Assembly: GCA_001603115.1 (NCBI GenBank)
Contig: LVBG01000025.1
Location: 1 to 64,000, forward strand
Length of the DNA stretch: 64,000 nt
Reading direction: 5' to 3'
Origin: Spirochaetales bacterium Spiro_05
Lineage (GTDB): Bacteria > Spirochaetota > Spirochaetia > Sphaerochaetales > Sphaerochaetaceae
The position numbers were made by a program, and so were the translations under genes. The notes under the pieces are model-generated. The model ran no database searches, was not told where the DNA came from, and saw nothing but the letters and a program-made list of their open reading frames with translations. Shown in pieces: positions 8,109 through 17,132 of this stretch; position 1 is the first letter of the stretch; every line of letters starts with the position of its first letter.

Positions 8109-9394
8109 TGCAAGAGCTGGTCAGCAACATCCTCCGCGGCAGTGTCACCTCCCTCATGAACGTTCTGCTCCTCTTCACGCTGACCAAACCAAAATATGGG
8201 CGAAACACCACCACGCTTGCAGCCGTTTTGGTCTTTGTGGTCAACATGGCAACCACCTTCTGGTTCTATGTGTATGGGGACCTCACCGCTCTCTCACGCT
8301 TCAACATCATCATGTTCATCGTCCTGGGCATCTGTCTCAAACCCCTCTCGAAAGCAAGTTTCATGCAGTGGAGCTTCAACTTTCTGACCACCATCAACAT
8401 CATGATGATGATCATCATCCTCAGCTTCCACCTCGGCAAACTTTTTCCCCATCCCCACTATGCGCACACACTCATCCGGCTGGGGCTCTATCTCTTGACC
8501 ATTTTCTTGTTTCAGCGATATCTGCTGCCTCTCTATCGCTCGGTTGCCAGCAACTGGCGAATTTTCTCCATCCTGGTCATCAGCATATTCCTCAACCTGT
8601 CCTATTACTTCTACGTAACAGCCGATATCCAGCACACCTTGCTTGCAGGAAAATGGCCTCTCCTGCTGCTGATCATCCTCTCCTCGGCAGCCTATGGAAC
8701 TGTCTTCTACTCCATGAAACGATTCACTGCCATGCATGAGCTGGAAACAGAGAACCTAAAGCACCAACATGAGAAAATCCTGCTCTCCCAAGCCTCCTCA
8801 ACCATGACGGAGAGACTGCACCTCATGGAGAAAGTGGCCTACGAAAACAGCCTTGCTTCGCATGACCGCAGGCACTTCAACAACACGCTCATCGGCTTGC
8901 TCCAGCATGGAGAGATAGATGAAGCCATACGCAGCCTGCAAAAACAGAACACAACCAATGCTCCGGCACCCAAGCTGTTTTGCGAAAACAAGCCGGTAAA
9001 CGCAGCAATCAGTTACTACACAACCATGGCAGAACAGAAAGGCATCACTGTACGGGTGGAAACCACCATTGCCGATCATGTACATGTAGACTCGTTGGAA
9101 CTGGCATTGGTGATCTCCAACCTCTATGAGAACGCCATACAAGCCGTATTGCTCCTTCCGGAAAACCAAGAGAGGTACATCAGGCTCAGCTGCCACCAAG
9201 CAGAACGCATCCTGCTGGAGATCAGCAACCCCTGCAAGGAAACAGTAACCCTTGGCCCGGATGGTCTGCCTCATACCGATCAGGAAGGCCATGGGGTGGG
9301 AACCTTAAGCATTGCAGCCTTTGCGGCCAAGCACGATGCAGAGTTGCTCTATCATGTTCAGGATAGCCTGTTCAGGGTAAGACTGCTCGCCTGA
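8105..9394 (+). CDS. GHKL-type sensor histidine kinase (AgrC-like)
   Basis: 429 residues. The first ~200 residues contain about six hydrophobic membrane segments. A linker follows, then the kinase core with the phospho-acceptor region SHDRRHFNNTL (about 255-265), typical of AgrC/GHKL kinases. The ATP-binding part has an N box (NLYENAIQAV) and a G-rich end (HGVGTLSI). It should phosphorylate the LytTR regulator encoded immediately upstream with a 4-nt overlap. ATG at 8105 or 8108 is equally possible. The signal sensed is unknown. The next genes downstream code for surface proteins and might be targets. Confidence 0.88.
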   Translation: MMQELVSNILRGSVTSLMNVLLLFTLTKPKYGRNTTTLAAVLVFVVNMATTFWFYVYGDLTALSRFNIIMFIVLGICLKPLSKASFMQWSFNFLTTINIMMMIIILSFHLGKLFPHPHYAHTLIRLGLYLLTIFLFQRYLLPLYRSVASNWRIFSILVISIFLNLSYYFYVTADIQHTLLAGKWPLLLLIILSSAAYGTVFYSMKRFTAMHELETENLKHQHEKILLSQASSTMTERLHLMEKVAYENSLASHDRRHFNNTLIGLLQHGEIDEAIRSLQKQNTTNAPAPKLFCENKPVNAAISYYTTMAEQKGITVRVETTIADHVHVDSLELALVISNLYENAIQAVLLLPENQERYIRLSCHQAERILLEISNPCKETVTLGPDGLPHTDQEGHGVGTLSIAAFAAKHDAELLYHVQDSLFRVRLLA

Positions 9395-9546
9395 TACCTA
9401 CCAACTTTTCTAAGTAGGAAATCGCCCCTTTTAAGAAAAACCACGTTGCAGATCAGCAAGAATTGCTAGTCTCAACCCCAAATGATTTTTCTGTGGTCCA
9501 CTGATACGCTTTCTTTCATTTCCCCAGAAAGAAACATGCAGAGGCC

Positions 9547-10650
9547 ATGAGAAAGAGGGGTTTCATCATGATGCTTAGAGTTCGGACAGGTGCTTGCATA
9601 GCCATCCTGCTTTTTCTTTCAGTCGTTTCCCTTTCTGCTGAGACCACCCCCCTTCGGGTGGTGATACAACCAACCAGCGACAGGGTTCAGGCCATTCGGT
9701 ACCAAACAGGCATCTGGCCAGACAGGTTCTGGACAGAGGCGGATGTCCCCCTCACCCCCATTTCCCTCGAGGGATTTGACAGCTTTGCACAAGCATTGTT
9801 CGTGCAACAGACGGTAGACCTTGCCAATTGGGGCGAAACATATGCGTATCGGTACGACGCAAGCACACATACATGGGGAATATCCCTTGCCGTACATAAG
9901 CCTCTGCACATCCAAGTCAGGCCGGTCTCCAAGACCGTGAGAGCCTTTCGGTATCAGACTGGGCCAACGCCTTCCGGTTCATGGACTGAGGTGGATATGT
10001 CCCACTCTGTACTTGCACTCGACTCCTTTGACAGCACGCAAGACAGGCTGTTCATCCAGCAATCGGAAGACCTGCTCAGCTGGGGGGACACCTACACCTA
10101 CCAGCATGATTCCACCAAAGACGCATGGGGCCTTATGCATACCGAGAAGCACGAGAAGAAGGCTATCGAATCCCTGGACATGAAGCTCTACGGTCTCTAT
10201 CCGGTAAGCAAGAGTTCGACCTACTACTCATCAGTACTGGGGACGGGGCTGAAACTGAACATCGCCTTGGACCAGGATGACAAACTCATCGCTTATGGGG
10301 AAGTTGCCTACAGCAGGGGTCCATCAAAGTCCGATTGGACGGAAGCAATGCAAGCAGTCAATATTTCAGTCGGATTGGGGTACAGGTTTGGCCTTTCAGA
10401 AAAGCTGCAACTAGCACCTGAACTCGGCTATGGCGTAGTGCTCCATCTTCTCAAAGCAGATTTCGACGGGGATGGGACGGAAGCACTCGAAACCTTCCTT
10501 GACCAGCAGGTGCGCTTCTCGCTGAATCTCACCTATGCACTTACTGATACCTACACCCTTATAGTTGCCCCGCTGGGCGTCCTGTTCTTTGAGAAAGGAA
10601 CGATCGGTTCGCTCTTGGGCATCCAGACTGCACTTCGATACACCTTCTAG
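9547..10650 (+). CDS. Exported protein: two copies of a ~80-residue module plus C-terminal beta-barrel
   Basis: 367 residues with an N-terminal signal peptide (ACIAILLFLSVVSLSA). Residues ~36-115 and ~120-195 are clear duplicates: VQAIRYQTG/VRAFRYQTG, FWTEADVPL/SWTEVDMSH, LFVQQTVDL/LFIQQSEDL and the repeated WG-T-Y-YRYD/YQHD. The last ~170 residues alternate like an outer-membrane beta-barrel and end in phenylalanine (ALRYTF), the usual barrel-insertion signal. The start could be 9547 or the ATG at 9568, which has AGAGGGG. The next gene begins 9 bp later, so the two surface proteins are likely co-expressed. No named family recognised. Confidence 0.65.
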   Translation: MRKRGFIMMLRVRTGACIAILLFLSVVSLSAETTPLRVVIQPTSDRVQAIRYQTGIWPDRFWTEADVPLTPISLEGFDSFAQALFVQQTVDLANWGETYAYRYDASTHTWGISLAVHKPLHIQVRPVSKTVRAFRYQTGPTPSGSWTEVDMSHSVLALDSFDSTQDRLFIQQSEDLLSWGDTYTYQHDSTKDAWGLMHTEKHEKKAIESLDMKLYGLYPVSKSSTYYSSVLGTGLKLNIALDQDDKLIAYGEVAYSRGPSKSDWTEAMQAVNISVGLGYRFGLSEKLQLAPELGYGVVLHLLKADFDGDGTEALETFLDQQVRFSLNLTYALTDTYTLIVAPLGVLFFEKGTIGSLLGIQTALRYTF

Positions 10651-10659
10651 GGGACCGCC

Positions 10660-13600
10660 ATGAAAAATACCAAAGCACTGCTTCTTCTTGCTCTTTTCGT
10701 ACTCATCGCAGCCTCACTCTTCTTCACTGGGTGCAGTGACATGATGGAAAAATTGGGAAACATCAGCCTTACCATTGTTCTGGATACCCCGAATATTGTG
10801 GTTGCATCGTACGTGTTGGAGGGAGAACATACCGATACCGCATCACGCATAGTCATGCGGGAAGTCATTCCACCAAGGCATTCGCTTTCGGCACTGAAGA
10901 AGGGAACATGGGACCTCACTGTTACCGCCTATGACGCAAACAGTGTCCAATTGGGGAGAGGCACCACACGTGTCAATCTCAAGGAAGGGCAGATACTCGA
11001 AACCACCCTCTTGGTAGTCTTCACCCAGGCCGTTCTCCCATCCAGTGGCTTCTCCTTCGAAGCTCCCTCACGCTTCGACAGTGCTGACGGTCAGCTCACC
11101 GGAACAACTCCAGCCATGGAGTACAAACTCTCTTCATCCGATGCCCCATACACTCCCTGCACCGAAGGCACTACCATCCTGGGAACCGGGACCTACTTGG
11201 TCAGATATGCTGCAGCACACGGCCTGCATGCCAGCGAGCCCATCTCTGTAACAGTGCCAGCCTTCCAACCGATCCAGCTGACGATCGGTAGCCCTAATCT
11301 GACGATGCCCAACAAGGTTTATGATGGCACAACAGCAGTAGAGGGCACTATTTCCGCTGGCTCTCTGATCGGCAACAGGGCCTCGGATGTGGTAAGCGTG
11401 AGTGCCCTGGCAACCTATGACACCAAAGCTGCAGGAACCGGAAAGCAGATTACGGTCACCTATAGCCTGGCGGGCCCTGATGCCCCCAACTATCTGGCGC
11501 CGGGGAACACAACAGTTTCTGCCAGCATCGCCAAGAAACAGCTCACCGTTTCAGGGACAACCGTCACCGCCATTAAAACATATGACGGGACGAATTCCGC
11601 TGCAGTAACCTCACAGGGGATTCTGACAGGTGTTGTTGCTGAAGATAGTGTCTCATCTCAGGCAACAGCAACCTATACCACCAAGGATGCAGGAACAGGC
11701 AAGCATATTTCCCTGTCGTACACCCTCGACGGAACAGACAAGGACAACTACCTCGCACCAGTCGGCTCGACTGCAACCGAAACGGGTGTGATCATGCACA
11801 AGCAACTCTCTGTTTCCAACCTGGCTCTTGCTGCCAGCAAGGTGTATGACGGTACAACCTCCGTAGCGACTCCCACCTTCTCTCTCGTTGGAAAGGTTCT
11901 GTCTGAGGATATTACAGTTGCTGCCACCGCAACCTACGCCAGAGCTGATGCAGAAAACAACAATCCAATAACAATCATCTACTCGCTCAGCGGAGCCGAC
12001 AAGGACAACTATCTCAAGCCCGCGGACGATGCTTCCACCACCGGCGAAATTGCCAAGAAGCAGCTCATCGTCACAGAAACCGACCTGACGACAAGCAAGG
12101 TCTACGACGGCACTACCACAGCCGCCATCTCCAGTGTGACATTCACCGGAAAGGTTGCAGACGAGGATGTGACTGTTTCCGCAGCAGCAACGTATGATGC
12201 TGTTGATGCCGCAGATGATAGGGAGATTACTGTCACCTACACCCTTGCCGGTTCTGATGCGGCCAACTACCTCAAGCCGGTACATACAAAGGTTGTGGGA
12301 ACCATCCAGAAGAAGCCGCTCACGGTGACCGGGACAACCGTCTCTCCCTCCAAGGTGTATGACGGGACGGCACCGGCAACCCTCACCTCAAAGGGAACCT
12401 TGTTTGGAGTCCTCCCCTCTGATACGGTGACCTTCACGGCAAGTGCCGCCTATGATTCAGCTGATGCAGGGGAAGGCAAAACAGTTACCACCAGCTATGT
12501 GCTGGATGGACCACATGGCCATAACTACTATGTACCGGAGAACACTTCGCTCATTGCAACCATCGCTAAGAGACAGCTCACCGTTTCAGGGACAACCGTC
12601 ACTTCCACCAAGGCATATGACGGGACGACCTCGGTTGAGGTGGGAGAAAACGGTACACTGTCAGACGTTGTTTCTGGGGATGTTGTAACCGTTTCTGCAA
12701 GGGCTGCCTACACCTCTGCTGAGGTGGGTGAAGACAGACCTATCACGGTCAGCTACTCGCTCGGTGGATCGCATGCCACCAACTACCTCAAGCCAGCTGA
12801 CGATACCACGCTTGTGGGAATAGTTACCAAGAAGCAGCTCATCGTCTCTGGAACCGACCTGGTGACAAGCAAGGTCTACGACGGCACTACCTCAGCTTCC
12901 ATTTCCAGCGTGAACTTCACCGGAAAGGTTGCAGACGAGGATGTAATGGTGGGAGCAACCGCAACCTATGGCTCACCTAATGCCGGAAACAGCAATCCCA
13001 TCACGGTCATCTACTCGCTCAGCGGAGCCGACAAGGACAACTACCTCAAGCCCACAGACGATGCTTCCACCACCGGCGAAATTGCCAAGAAGCAGCTCAT
13101 CGTCACAGAAACCGACCTGACGACAAGCAAGGTCTACGACGGCACTACCACAGCCGCCATCTCCAGTGTGACATTCACCGGAAAGGTTGCAGACGAGGAT
13201 GTATCGGTGGGTGCCACGGCAACCTACGCTTCCCCTGATGCCGGAAGCGGCACTGCCATCTTAACCACGTACTCCCTTAGAGGCTCCAAATCGGCCAACT
13301 ACCTCAAGCCGAACGATTCACTCGATGCGGGAACCATCCAAAAGATGCCGCTCACGGTGATATGGACAACCGTCTCTCCCTCCAAGGTGTATGACGGGAC
13401 GGCACAGGCAACCCTCACCTCAAAGGGACTCTTGGGTGGAGTCCTCCCCTCTGATACGGTGAGCTTCACTGCAAGTGCCGCCTATGATTCAGCTGATGCA
13501 GGGGAAGGCAAAACAGTTACCGCCAGCTATGTGCTGGATGGACCACATGGCCATAACTACTATGTACCGGAGAACACTTCGCTCATTGCAACCATCGCCA

Positions 13601-15474
13601 AGAGACAGCTCACCGTTTCAGGGACAACCGTCACTTCCACCAAGGCATATGACGGGACGACCTCTGCTAAGGTGAACATACACGGAAATCTGGCAGAATA
13701 TATTTCTGAAGATAATGTGTGGGTACAAGCCACAGCAACGTACGATGCAAAAGCTGTAGGAACAGGCAAACGGATTTCCCTTACGTACACCGTAAACGGG
13801 ACAGATAAGGACAACTACCTCGCACCTATTGGCTCGACTGCAACAGAAACAGGTGTGATCACACCAAAGCAACTGAAAGCTACAAACTATACATCTCCTC
13901 CTTATAAGGAATACGACGGCACAACAGCTTCAGCAGCTCCCACCTTCACGCTGCTTGATATGGTTTCATCCGACGATGTCAGGTTGACGGCGACAGCAAC
14001 GTTTGTGTCCCCTGATGTAAACCCCCGCCAAAGTATCTCCGTTGCCTACGCCCTTGAGGGAGCTGACAAAGACAACTACATCATACCCGAATTCATGCCT
14101 GCCATTGACCACGCCGAAATCATGGCGAAACCGCTGACAATAGGGCTTCCCTCCTTCCCAGCCGGCAAGACCTATGACGGCACAAGAGCGGTAACGGGTA
14201 CGGTCACGTTGGGATCACTCTCTGGTGTTGTCAGTGATGATGTTGTGACGGTAAGTGCTGTTGCAAGCTATGATTCTGCTGCAGTGGCAACGAATAATCA
14301 CATCACATTCATCTACACACTGAGTGGAACCGATGCAGGCAATTATAGAAAGCCAAACAACCATTGGCTTTTGGCACCGGTAACCAAAGCTGTTCTGACG
14401 GCAACCGTGGGCGACTACTCCAAAGTCTATGGAGAAGCAAACCCCACCTTTACTGTTTTTGTGACTGGCTTTGTGAATGGAGAAAGTACTTCCACTGCAA
14501 CTGGGTATGTTGCACCGACAGCATATTCCTCAGCAACCACGACAACCAATGCAGGGACCTCAATCATCTCCATAACAGGAGGCAGTGCCACCAACTACAG
14601 CTTCAATATAAACGATACGGGAACACTTACCATCGAAAAGCCCCTTGGTCCTTCCATGAGTGACACGTTGGTTGGCTACTACCCTGCTTCTCCTTCCAGT
14701 CCCTCGATAATCAACCTAACAGGCTTTTCCACCAACCTGACCAACCTAGAAGCCAGTGTCGCCATCGACGGCTCGTCCTTTGGCACCTATGCTGTTGTTG
14801 AGGTGGATAGCCGAAATCGGGCAATGATCTTGCCAAATGAGGGTGTTGCTGTAACCTCAGCTACCAAGGTTCGGGTACGGGTGAAAGAGACTTCCACACA
14901 GGCGGCAGGTCCTGCGAAGGAGTTTGGCCTCACCTCACAAGCCCTCTCCGTCGGTGACTACTATCAGGGCGGTGTAGTCGCATACTTCTTCGAGAGTTGG
15001 GAGCCCGGGTACCAAGCAGGACAGGTGCATGGCCTGATAGCCGCGAAGAGCGATATCTCGACTTCCAAAATCGCTTGGTCAAACAGCACAACCACGATAG
15101 TGGGCACAGAAGGCGGTATCGGAAGAGGCTTGGCTAATACGGATAAGATTGTCACTTCGCTCGGAGGATCGGCGGGCTCGTATGCAGCGGGTATGACCCG
15201 TGCCTACAGGGGCGGAGGCTATTCCGACTGGTTCCTGCCAACGAGAGATGAGCTGTGGAAACTGCGTATCAATTATAATCTTATCGGAAACTTCGCAACA
15301 CCAGCTGCTTCGTTCTACTGGAGTTCTACAGAGGAGTTGAGACCTTTTGGATCTGTGTACACAGGTGATACTGTAATTGGGTATGAATTTACACCAAATG
15401 CAAATAACGCAGTCTTGGCTGGTCATTTCTGGAAAACAGATACTCACCTTGTTCGTGCTGTACGCTACTTCTAG
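10660..15474 (+). CDS. Giant lipoprotein with 12 YDG repeats, one MBG repeat and DUF1566 tail
   Basis: 1604 residues. The signal peptide ends in the lipobox FFTGC, so it is lipid-anchored. After an N-terminal region (~30-200), twelve repeats of about 84-86 residues follow, each marked by a K-x-YDGT motif (KVYDGT, KTYDGT, KAYDGT and so on): YDG-type immunoglobulin-like modules seen in bacterial adhesins. One MBG-type repeat (YSKVYGEANPTF) comes next. The last ~190 residues are a DUF1566-like domain (YSDWFLPTRDEL, FYWSSTE, LVRAVRYF). Probably a long surface stalk presenting the C-terminal domain. The start has AGGGGACC. Sections of the repeats are nearly identical in DNA, see the repeat entries. 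Confidence 0.85.
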   Translation: MKNTKALLLLALFVLIAASLFFTGCSDMMEKLGNISLTIVLDTPNIVVASYVLEGEHTDTASRIVMREVIPPRHSLSALKKGTWDLTVTAYDANSVQLGRGTTRVNLKEGQILETTLLVVFTQAVLPSSGFSFEAPSRFDSADGQLTGTTPAMEYKLSSSDAPYTPCTEGTTILGTGTYLVRYAAAHGLHASEPISVTVPAFQPIQLTIGSPNLTMPNKVYDGTTAVEGTISAGSLIGNRASDVVSVSALATYDTKAAGTGKQITVTYSLAGPDAPNYLAPGNTTVSASIAKKQLTVSGTTVTAIKTYDGTNSAAVTSQGILTGVVAEDSVSSQATATYTTKDAGTGKHISLSYTLDGTDKDNYLAPVGSTATETGVIMHKQLSVSNLALAASKVYDGTTSVATPTFSLVGKVLSEDITVAATATYARADAENNNPITIIYSLSGADKDNYLKPADDASTTGEIAKKQLIVTETDLTTSKVYDGTTTAAISSVTFTGKVADEDVTVSAAATYDAVDAADDREITVTYTLAGSDAANYLKPVHTKVVGTIQKKPLTVTGTTVSPSKVYDGTAPATLTSKGTLFGVLPSDTVTFTASAAYDSADAGEGKTVTTSYVLDGPHGHNYYVPENTSLIATIAKRQLTVSGTTVTSTKAYDGTTSVEVGENGTLSDVVSGDVVTVSARAAYTSAEVGEDRPITVSYSLGGSHATNYLKPADDTTLVGIVTKKQLIVSGTDLVTSKVYDGTTSASISSVNFTGKVADEDVMVGATATYGSPNAGNSNPITVIYSLSGADKDNYLKPTDDASTTGEIAKKQLIVTETDLTTSKVYDGTTTAAISSVTFTGKVADEDVSVGATATYASPDAGSGTAILTTYSLRGSKSANYLKPNDSLDAGTIQKMPLTVIWTTVSPSKVYDGTAQATLTSKGLLGGVLPSDTVSFTASAAYDSADAGEGKTVTASYVLDGPHGHNYYVPENTSLIATIAKRQLTVSGTTVTSTKAYDGTTSAKVNIHGNLAEYISEDNVWVQATATYDAKAVGTGKRISLTYTVNGTDKDNYLAPIGSTATETGVITPKQLKATNYTSPPYKEYDGTTASAAPTFTLLDMVSSDDVRLTATATFVSPDVNPRQSISVAYALEGADKDNYIIPEFMPAIDHAEIMAKPLTIGLPSFPAGKTYDGTRAVTGTVTLGSLSGVVSDDVVTVSAVASYDSAAVATNNHITFIYTLSGTDAGNYRKPNNHWLLAPVTKAVLTATVGDYSKVYGEANPTFTVFVTGFVNGESTSTATGYVAPTAYSSATTTTNAGTSIISITGGSATNYSFNINDTGTLTIEKPLGPSMSDTLVGYYPASPSSPSIINLTGFSTNLTNLEASVAIDGSSFGTYAVVEVDSRNRAMILPNEGVAVTSATKVRVRVKETSTQAAGPAKEFGLTSQALSVGDYYQGGVVAYFFESWEPGYQAGQVHGLIAAKSDISTSKIAWSNSTTTIVGTEGGIGRGLANTDKIVTSLGGSAGSYAAGMTRAYRGGGYSDWFLPTRDELWKLRINYNLIGNFATPAASFYWSSTEELRPFGSVYTGDTVIGYEFTPNANNAVLAGHFWKTDTHLVRAVRYF
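11977..12632 (+). repeat. Intragenic duplication, first copy
   Basis: This stretch, about 7-8 YDG half-modules long, recurs at a fixed offset of 1032 bp (344 codons, four repeats). Long runs are identical or nearly so, for example the segments starting at 12061 and 12341. A middle portion around 12180-12310 is more diverged, so the copy is mosaic. It indicates recent block duplication or gene conversion inside the lipoprotein gene. Confidence 0.85.
13009..13664 (+). repeat. Intragenic duplication, second copy
   Basis: Second copy of 11977-12632, displaced by exactly 1032 bp. Matching anchors: 13093 against 12061, 13373 against 12341, 13633 against 12601. The offset is a multiple of three, so expansion or contraction by recombination would keep the reading frame. 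Confidence 0.85.
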
Positions 15475-15486
15475 GTGTTCCCGTCT

Positions 15487-15519
15487 CCCTGCCTGGTTGA
15501 TGTCAGGCAGGGTTTCTGT
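15487..15519 (+). terminator. Terminator of the giant lipoprotein gene
   Basis: CCCTGCCTG (15487-15495) pairs perfectly with CAGGCAGGG (15504-15512) around an 8-nt loop, followed by TTTCTGT, 12 bp after the stop codon. Confidence 0.8.
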
Positions 15520-15777
15520 CTCCAATCCGGAGCAATAAGCAGTTTTCGTCGTTTCATTTTCTCCATACAATCATCTCATATGGAGAATATCCACTAAAAT
15601 TGACCCAACCTGAAACAGAAATATGGGTCTCTTTGCAGATTCATCGTGCCTGCTATTCTCCTAGACGCAACGCAAGGACTCCGTACCAAGGCCTTCAGCT
15701 TCAATAAAAATCCAAAAAAAGTGTAACCTATCACGTTTTTCCCTCTTATGCCATTTGTCACAGTAATTCGAAAAGGT

Positions 15778-15887
15778 TACAAATTTTCTTGTATACTAAT
15801 CTATTAGATAATAACCACTTACCAAATTTGTATCGTAAAATAGCTTTGACAGCTGACAAATGCATACTAGACATTGTACAAATTTGG
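15778..15887. promoter_or_regulatory. Three TACAAATTT motifs, two as an 11-bp inverted repeat
   Basis: TACAAATTT occurs at 15778, again on the reverse strand at 15822-15832 (CCAAATTTGTA) and at 15877-15887 (TACAAATTTGG). The last two are perfect 11-bp inverted copies separated by 44 bp. The spacing of about 45-55 bp suits a looped or multi-site regulator acting on the MreB operon promoter ~60 bp downstream. No known operator recognised. Confidence 0.55.
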
Positions 15888-15942
15888 CACTGACATATGT
15901 TATAAGTCCTTTCACCATAAAGAAAAAAATACAATTATATTG

Positions 15943-15971
15943 TTGACAACCCAATAGCGCTGTGTTTTACT
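15943..15971 (+). promoter_or_regulatory. Candidate sigma-70 promoter of the mreB-like operon
   Basis: A consensus TTGACA (15943-15948), a 17-bp spacer and TTTACT (15966-15971). The -35 is perfect and the -10 is weak. It would give a leader of about 115 nt before the first MreB start codon. Confidence 0.5.
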
Positions 15972-16093
15972 GAATCGGAATTTCAATCAGTATGCATTGG
16001 ATTTTTCCTTAAAAAAAAACATCCAAAGCATAGCAGCTTGAAATTGGAAGCAGTACTGCTTTTGCATTTCTGGAATTCTGGTGGAGGAAAGAC

Positions 16094-17119
16094 ATGAAGG
16101 AAAAAACGAATCTATCGGTGGGTGTCGACCTTGGTACCTCAAACCTTCTCATCTACGTCGAAGGTCAGGGGACCCTATTCAATGAACCTTCGATCATTGC
16201 AATTGACAAGGCAACGGGAACTGTCGTCTCTGTAGGACATGAAGCGGCAAAGCTGGTGGGGAAGACCCACAACAAAGTGGAAGTTGCCCGACCGCTGCAA
16301 GGGGGGGTGATCTCAGACATCCAGCTGATCAGGGAAATCCTTCTCTTCACCCTGGACAAGATCTTTCTCTCCAACCTCGATTCAATCAACAAGCTTCTGA
16401 TCTGCATCCCCTCCGAAATCACCAATACGGAGAAAGAAGCCATTGTTGAGCTTGGACACAGCCTGGGCATCCAGAACACGGAGATCGAAGAAGAAATCAA
16501 AGCAGGGGCGCTTGGCTCCGGGCTCGACATTTTTGCTCCCAAAGGACACATGGTCATCGACATCGGAGGCGGTACCACCGATTTCGGCATCCTCTCCCTT
16601 GGTGAGGTTGTCCTCTCAAAATCCATCAAGATTGCAGGCGACTATTTCGATCGCCAGATCATCGATTACGTCAAAACCACCCATAAACTGGAAATCGGCA
16701 ATCAGACTGCAGAACGAATCAAGATTGTGCTCGCATCCCTGACAGGAGCCTACCCCATGGATGAGGATTGCAACCCAGTTCATGCAGAAGCGATGGGTCG
16801 AGACCTGGTAACCGGATTGCCACGTCAGATTACCGTCACTCCTGAGGAAATCCGTGAAGTGCTCCTCAGAAGCTTTGACCCGATCAAATCCATCTTGCTC
16901 GCAACATTGGAAGAGACCCCTCCTGAATTGGCAGGTGATCTCGTTGATACTGGTATCCTTCTGACCGGCGGTTGCTCACAGATTCCTGGAATCAAGGAGT
17001 ACTTTGCTGAAATCGCGCAGATACCGGTCCATCTCTCTGAAGTCCCATTAACGTCGGTTATTGATGGATGCAAGAAAATGCTCAAGATGACGAGTCGATA
17101 TTTCTACAGCGAAGTATAG
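16094..17119 (+). CDS. MreB-family actin homologue, paralogue 1
   Basis: 341 residues, normal MreB length. Actin-fold nucleotide motifs are in order: phosphate-1 VGVDLGTSNLLIY (about 9-21), phosphate-2 VIDIGGGTTDFGILS (about 155-169), GRDLVTGLPRQI (about 236-247) and the adenosine loop LLTGGCSQIPG (about 290-300). MreB polymers guide peptidoglycan synthesis. Compared with the remembered EEPMAAAIGAG block of canonical MreB, this protein has EEIKAGALGSG, so the Pro and Met next to the catalytic glutamate region are changed. The first of three tandem paralogues, 13 bp before the next start. Start supported by GGAGGAAAGAC. It may be a specialised filament and not the housekeeping MreB; no mreC, mreD or rodA is nearby. 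Confidence 0.85.
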   Translation: MKEKTNLSVGVDLGTSNLLIYVEGQGTLFNEPSIIAIDKATGTVVSVGHEAAKLVGKTHNKVEVARPLQGGVISDIQLIREILLFTLDKIFLSNLDSINKLLICIPSEITNTEKEAIVELGHSLGIQNTEIEEEIKAGALGSGLDIFAPKGHMVIDIGGGTTDFGILSLGEVVLSKSIKIAGDYFDRQIIDYVKTTHKLEIGNQTAERIKIVLASLTGAYPMDEDCNPVHAEAMGRDLVTGLPRQITVTPEEIREVLLRSFDPIKSILLATLEETPPELAGDLVDTGILLTGGCSQIPGIKEYFAEIAQIPVHLSEVPLTSVIDGCKKMLKMTSRYFYSEV

Positions 17120-17132
17120 GAAGGGGTTGAGA

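Larger units (their letters stand above)
15475..16093. other. Long AT-rich regulatory gap before the MreB genes
   Basis: 619 bp without a gene. It begins with the lipoprotein terminator. A 100-bp stretch follows in which I recognise nothing except a 6-bp inverted GACCCA/TGGGTC. Then comes a very AT-rich part (15700-16020) with three TACAAATTT motifs and a TTGACA promoter candidate. The length and A+T content are unlike the other gaps in this window. Confidence 0.6.

Noticed and set aside
11653-12285. 210-residue minus-strand ORF inside the YDG gene
   Set aside because: A cysteine- and glycine-rich mirror of the repeats, typical of a shadow frame.
11290-14100. CRISPR-like array
   Set aside because: The repeats are ~255 bp protein-coding modules without unique spacers.
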